The notes below the pieces were generated by a model that saw only the letters and a list, made by a program, of their open reading frames with translations, was not told where the DNA came from and ran no database searches. Below, one piece after another: positions 59,630 to 64,000 of a stretch of DNA of 64,000 bases. The position numbers and the translations under genes were made by a program. The DNA is from Pilatotrama ljubarskyi (taxonomy: Eukaryota; Basidiomycota; Agaricomycetes; Polyporales; Polyporaceae), in assembly GCA_022385805.1 (NCBI GenBank), contig MU277685.1:460644-524643 (forward strand). The letters are read 5' to 3'. Numbering within the stretch: position 1 is the stretch's first letter; every line of letters starts with the position of its first letter.

Positions 59630-61094
59630 ATGGCGACTAGAACGACTGGTTCAGTATCCCTGTGGATGGTTCTCGCTGCAACAACCGCAGGCGTCACATT
59701 CTCCATGTTGTCCTCGGGAGTCCTCTCCCAGATTCGCTCGAATGTAGATGGAACAGTCTATATACGCCAGAAAGTATGTTTCTTGGCCTTCTGCTGGAAC
59801 GTGGTGCTGATCGACGTCAATGCTGCAGCTCCCGCAAACGCTCGAAAAGTGGCGCTACTCAACCGGAGATGGAGAGTACGACGCCATATGGCATCCGTTG
59901 CGGGATTACCTCAAGGAACGGGGATACGTTCTTTGGTCTCATCAAGGCCTTGGCTATCTGTACCCCCCTGAGGATGTCGAGGAGACGTGCAACGGCTTCG
60001 CTTTTGCACCTTTGCATCGCGGCTGGGGTGTCGACTCGCCCATGATGAAGCTGTTGAGTTTCTTCTCACCTGTGAGTCTGCAGGCTCTCAGGTGGCATTG
60101 GCGGTGCTCGACGCTTACCATACCACGTTCCCAGAACCCATTGAATAGGCCTGCCCGTGCCAAGGACGGTCGCGACGTTGTTATTCGCGTCATCTCTGTC
60201 GGCTCTGAAGGGCGAGACCATCTGCAGGTGTTACGTTACCTCTCCAGGGGTGCATGCAGTCAAGCAACGCCGAATCACGCCGTTCCCCTCTTCGAGCTCT
60301 TCGAACTCCAGGACATCACTTTCGGCGTCTTCCCAAGGGTAGGGTTCAGCATGTTTGATGCATGGGGCTCATGGCCAGAAAACTCGGTTGGCGACATTGT
60401 AGACATGATCGTGCAGTGCTTAGAGGTGCGTCACACTTGTGCCTGTCATGGAGAACTCGGCTCACGGGCAGCTTCCCAGGCCCTTGGGTATCTACATAGT
60501 ATCGGAGTAGCTCATAGGGTAGGTACAGTCCGTGGTTCGTGTGCGCAGAGTCTGATGTGGAGTCAGGATGCATTCAGGGACAATTTCCTCATTCAATGGT
60601 TTCCTGAGTCCTTGGCACCCAACCAGATCACTACGACCCGTCCGCGCGTACTCTTGAATGACTTTGAGACTGCTGTGTATTTTCGCGCAGATGTCGCTCC
60701 AGACGCTCGCACATGCACCGGTCTCCCGCTGTCTCCCTCGTTCCCTACTCCGGAGCGGTATTTCCGCCCTCTTGCTCCAGAGTTATCCTCCGGACAACCG
60801 TATGACCCTTTCAAACTGGATATCTGGCAATTTGGGGATAGCCTGCGCTCCTTGAAGGTTTGCTCCGTTCTCTCCAGCATGGCTTCCTTCGTATCACACT
60901 GATCATCTTTGCAGACAACTATTCCAGACATCGACGACGTGTTGAATGCAATGACAGACAAGACTCCCAGCGATCGCATCAGTGCGTTCAACGCCCTAAA
61001 GCGTATCGCTGCTGTAACGCAGTCTATGCCTCCGGATAGCCTTAGATTCCCCCCCGTCGTCCTGTCTTACGATGAGGTGCACCGCCTCGTTTAG
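59630..61094 (+). CDS. Agaricomycete kinase-like protein
   Basis: A divergent protein-kinase fold of the kind expanded in Agaricomycetes. Exons are about 59630-59773 (least certain), 59829-60091, 60149-60425, 60480-60518, 60567-60857 and 60915-61094. The conserved start of the family reads LPQTLEKWRYSTGDGEYDAI, then LKERGYVLW. A beta-3-like segment VVIRVISVG replaces the VAIK lysine region. The catalytic loop after splicing is HSIGVAHRDAFRDNFLIQW (HRD..DN) and LLNDFETAVYF stands for DFG, so the catalytic Asp, Asn and metal Asp are kept while the Lys is doubtful. KLDIWQFGDSL is the helix-F Asp. The proposed first exon gives a hydrophobic N terminus (SLWMVLAATTAGVTF), a possible membrane anchor. 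If it is wrong, translation may start at the Met at 59820. Substrate unknown. Confidence 0.75.
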
Positions 61095-61547
61095 TCAGAA
61101 TTGTCCTAGTTAACCGCTCGTTTTCATGTCTTCGTTGTCGTATTCCAATTGGCAACCCTCTTGCGTGTACGGCGAATGCCAGCTCGGAAACCCGCTGCCA
61201 TGTGCACGTCGTTCGCTCAATGCTTCCGAGAGTCCACCATAACAGTCTACAGAACAAACGAATCAGGCTTTGCTTTAGGCATCGGATATCGCCTTCTTAT
61301 GGGAAGTGACTCACGTCCGTGTTGCACTGACCATATCGGAACAGGCACCAGATCTCAACATATTTCGCATCAGATCCGGCGGCCCTCATGTTTCGAAGCA
61401 AGACGTACGCAAGGCAAGGCGAGGTTCAAACCCTGACGAGTCACCGCCTGACATCTGTATTCACTCCACCTTCTAGGCTTGTTGGGCGCACGGCGCCGCT
61501 CGGATACTTGGGTTTCGTGCCAGAACGATCAGCCAATGTAACGCAAC
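61095..61547. other. intergenic
   Basis: About 450 bases downstream of the kinase-like gene. Nothing recognised. Confidence 0.45.
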
Positions 61548-62000
61548 ATGGAACCACCATGGCATGCCACGAGGACACAGAATAGTCTTGAGAAGCCCAC
61601 TGACTCGGATTCATTGGGTGCCGCGCCCAATGCTCCCAAGGACCCTCATGCGTGGACCCAATGTCCAGAGCGACAGCCAGAGGCTCCCACCGAGTTCATT
61701 CAACCTACCCCCCCTTCACGAGAACGTATAAAAGCAGCTGGGAAACAGGTCTCTTCCTCAGACTCGGACCCCACAAGTCTACACTCATCATCGTCTATAC
61801 TCGCCCACACAGCAAATGGTGAGCCTGATAGTACCGCTAGTACTCGCCTCGCAATCTCTGACAACCGATGTCCCCGTCCCGGGCCTATGCTCCGACGCCA
61901 GTCGTCCCTCTACTACTCTCCCGTTGAGCAGAGGGTACGTCTGCGCCGTTCTTCTCGTTTCTCTCTGTCCTCAATGATGTACGGCGACCCCGCTGACTGA
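61548..62000 (+). CDS. possible short S/P-rich protein, doubtful
   Basis: A 150-codon open frame rich in Ser/Pro with charged residues (SSSDSDPTSLHSSSSI, RRQSSLYYSPVEQRVRLRR). The composition resembles disordered tails of local genes, but there is no domain, no clear promoter and no paralogue. It could be the terminal exon of a gene whose 5' part I could not find, or chance. Confidence 0.25.
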   Translation: MEPPWHATRTQNSLEKPTDSDSLGAAPNAPKDPHAWTQCPERQPEAPTEFIQPTPPSRERIKAAGKQVSSSDSDPTSLHSSSSILAHTANGEPDSTASTRLAISDNRCPRPGPMLRRQSSLYYSPVEQRVRLRRSSRFSLSSMMYGDPAD

Positions 62001-62373
62001 CTCGGTCTTCAGGGAAGGAGGATGAAGATCACAATGGATGATGGTCGAACGTACGTCGGCCTCTTTGCTGGCCAGATCCAGACCAGCGGCGGGGCGAGTA
62101 TCTCCTGTGTTGAGATATAGGCTGTTACAGCATGCTCATACCACTCACCCCACAGTTGATGTGGCGCTTCACATTCGCCAATCCGACCGCGACGGCTGTC
62201 CTCGTAGAGCCTTACCGCTGCGTTGAGACTAAGTGCGTCCAAAATCTCCCCATCAAGAAGTCATAATGTTAACGAACGGACTAATTCATAGCGAAGCGCT
62301 GTCCGACCGTGGCCCTGACCTCCCCCCTAACCCGAACCGTGGTCGTCTTGGAACCGGCCAGGTCTCCCAGCCT

Positions 62374-62872
62374 CCGCATCAGTACTTGTGTAAAAGTCTG
62401 ACGAGGTCTGACGCAGACCTCTCAGACCCTTCAGACCAGGTTTCAGACATATTCAGACAGGCCAGATGGTCAGAGCTCAGAGGTAGCAGGACGGCTGTTC
62501 AGACATTTTGAGTTTTCATGTTTTGCCCCTGAAACGTCCTTGTGGAGATTGTTAAGCCAACCTATGCATCCTTCTTACATATTCCACAGCTATGTGAAGT
62601 CTAACTCGACTACTATTGCCTCATATTGACCCCAAGTTGATGCATTCTGGACAAGCCATTTCATGCCATTGGCATCAATAGTTTCTTTCAGGAAGGCTCT
62701 GAATTAATTACAGAGTTTATACTACACATGTGCAAGGTGCTCCATGCTGCAATATGCAAAGAAAGGCCCCTAGGTAGCAGCAGACCTGGCAGATTGGACA
62801 AGTCTGAGGGGTCTGACTGAGAAAAGGTCAGACATGCCAGATGCTCAGAGATTTGCGAAAGTACTGATGCGG
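62374..62872. mobile_element. candidate 0.5-kb non-autonomous DNA transposon (MITE)
   Basis: The ends carry inverted CCGCATCAGTACTT (62374-62387) and AAGTACTGATGCGG (62859-62872), extended imperfectly by about seven bases (TGTAAA against TTGCGAA on the right). Both ends hold clusters of TCAGAC/GTCTGA hexamers: about seven copies within 62396-62510 and four within 62800-62850. Subterminal hexamer arrays are typical of hAT- and CACTA-like elements. The interior is AT-richer than the surroundings and has no ORF. No clear target-site duplication was seen. Confidence 0.55.
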
Positions 62873-64000
62873 CGGATAGCTGGCCCCCCACTGACTAGGT
62901 CGATCATGGCCAATCAGCTCTTGCGACTCCCTCCATCGGTGATAGTCACATGAGGGATTTCCTTGATAAGGGCCCGAATAGTATGGATCGAGATGTATTC
63001 AAGTCTGTTAGTGTTGTACGAAGTCTTTCGGGCGGTCGAGCGCCGTCACTTCGAGTAGTCCGTCTTGAATGGCAGACAATGCATGATTTCTTTGAATGGT
63101 GTGCGGATTTGAAGTGGTAGTTGCCTCTAGCTGCAAGCCGTCAGAGCGATGATTTTGTACGGTAACGAGACTACTTAGTATGCACAAGTGTTCTACTGGC
63201 GGTAACTTGAAGGTCGCTTAGCGGGCACGAGCTTCTGCCAACGGTGTGCATGAGGCCCATGCATCATTCGACAGCAGTGACCGGCATTTCGACAATGGAT
63301 GCTATAGTATGATAATATGTATGTGCAGTAGCGGGCCGCCTGAACCTCTGCCAGTATCTATGATACAGTATATGCTTGGCAAGAACCCCGCCGAGCCTGT
63401 CCTGCCAGGAACTTCTCCCGCCTCCAATGGCTAACACAATATTGGCCTGGAGAGAAGTCGTCTCCGAGTCCTCGAGACGGTCTAAAGTGCCTTATGGACT
63501 GTATGCGCAAAAATCAGCAAACTAGTCAGAGACATACGTGCACTTGGAACGACTTGCAAGCGCTTGAAACCACAGAATCGCACGCAATTCCAACGCCCGT
63601 AAGTAATCGTTACGGCCCATAGCCTAAGCAGTTGCAAAGCGCCGGGGTTCCTCCCATTTCAGGCGTGAAGGCCATGCGGACTCTCAATCCAGACAGCTTT
63701 GTGTCCGAAAGGAGAGTCCGAGGAATGGCATGACGTCGAGGACGACGACATGAACGGGCTGGATCGAGGAACAGCCAGGGAGAATTGGATGGGCTTGGAC
63801 TTCGACTGAGTGCGCGAATCACTGTGCAAGTACATCCAGGTGTTTGCTGTCTGGCCTCGGGCGCGAAAACCTCGGAATACATTGAGCGTCGAACGCGCTT
63901 TTGCTGATGAAGCGGTACGAGCAAGCCGCCCACCAATCATGGACGACGCTGTTGAACTAGGCGCTTACTAATAGCAGCATAGTCAACCGGTCGCACTTAG
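62873..64000. other. right end of window, no gene seen
   Basis: About 1.1 kb with only short ORFs. No domains, RNA genes or repeats recognised. Confidence 0.45.

Noticed and set aside
62396..62850. CRISPR-like regular repeats
   Set aside because: The TCAGAC hexamers are short and irregularly spaced, and this is a eukaryotic nuclear sequence; a transposon subterminal array fits better.

Overview
The window is nuclear DNA of a filamentous fungus, almost certainly an Agaricomycete basidiomycete, and by the mix of families possibly a wood-decay polypore (the order is an inference). The evidence is many short GT-AG introns of about 45-70 bases, dense genes on both strands, GC-rich S/P-rich coding sequence, and Agaricomycete-type families: a DUF6589 protein, a degenerate kinase-like protein, and an mpaB/rubber-oxygenase protein. 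I assembled exon structures by hand by tracking splice sites and reading frame. No search was run.

Layout. 1-463: 3' end of the 26S proteasome ATPase RPT6. 1.1-6.8 kb: a tandem array of three related single-pass membrane proteins. 7-10.6 kb: a mitochondrial TPR protein (-), an intron-containing tRNA-Val(UAC) (-) and an mpaB/rubber-oxygenase-type protein (+). 11.1-13.1 kb: phosphoglucomutase (-). 13.3-19.6 kb: a complete 6.3-kb DNA transposon with perfect 98-bp terminal inverted repeats and 9-bp target-site duplications. It carries a RecQ-like helicase and, convergently, a 901-aa DUF6589 protein. It inserted about 175 bp upstream of the phosphoglucomutase start. 19.7-25.7 kb: a P-loop polynucleotide-kinase-like protein and a WW-domain disordered protein (both -). 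26.1-30.2 kb: UNC-50/Gmh1 and calcineurin A (both +). 31-34.4 kb: a tandem duplicate pair of an unnamed family, with a third copy at 42.7-43.6 kb. 35.2-37.4 kb: a bZIP factor (-). 38-40.2 kb: a sphingoid-base-phosphate phosphatase (-). 46.9-48.9 kb: a disordered protein (+). 49.6-50.6 kb: an omega-like glutathione transferase (-). 52.8-58.3 kb: the 22-exon CFT1/CPSF160 gene (+). 59.6-61.1 kb: a kinase-like protein (+). 62.4-62.9 kb: a candidate MITE.

Most genes are unlinked housekeeping functions: proteolysis, sugar-phosphate metabolism, Golgi trafficking, Ca2+ signalling, sphingolipid turnover and mRNA 3'-end processing. The accessory layer is the transposon, the two duplicated families, the kinase-like gene and the MITE. 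The best candidate for an undescribed system is the two-gene DUF6589 + RecQ-helicase transposon. Its largest protein carries D/D/E-type motifs that suggest it is the transposase, and its terminal repeats contain an internal hairpin and probably the promoters of both genes. Three GC-AG introns also stand out, two of them at the same position in the tandem duplicates while the dispersed copy uses GT-AG.
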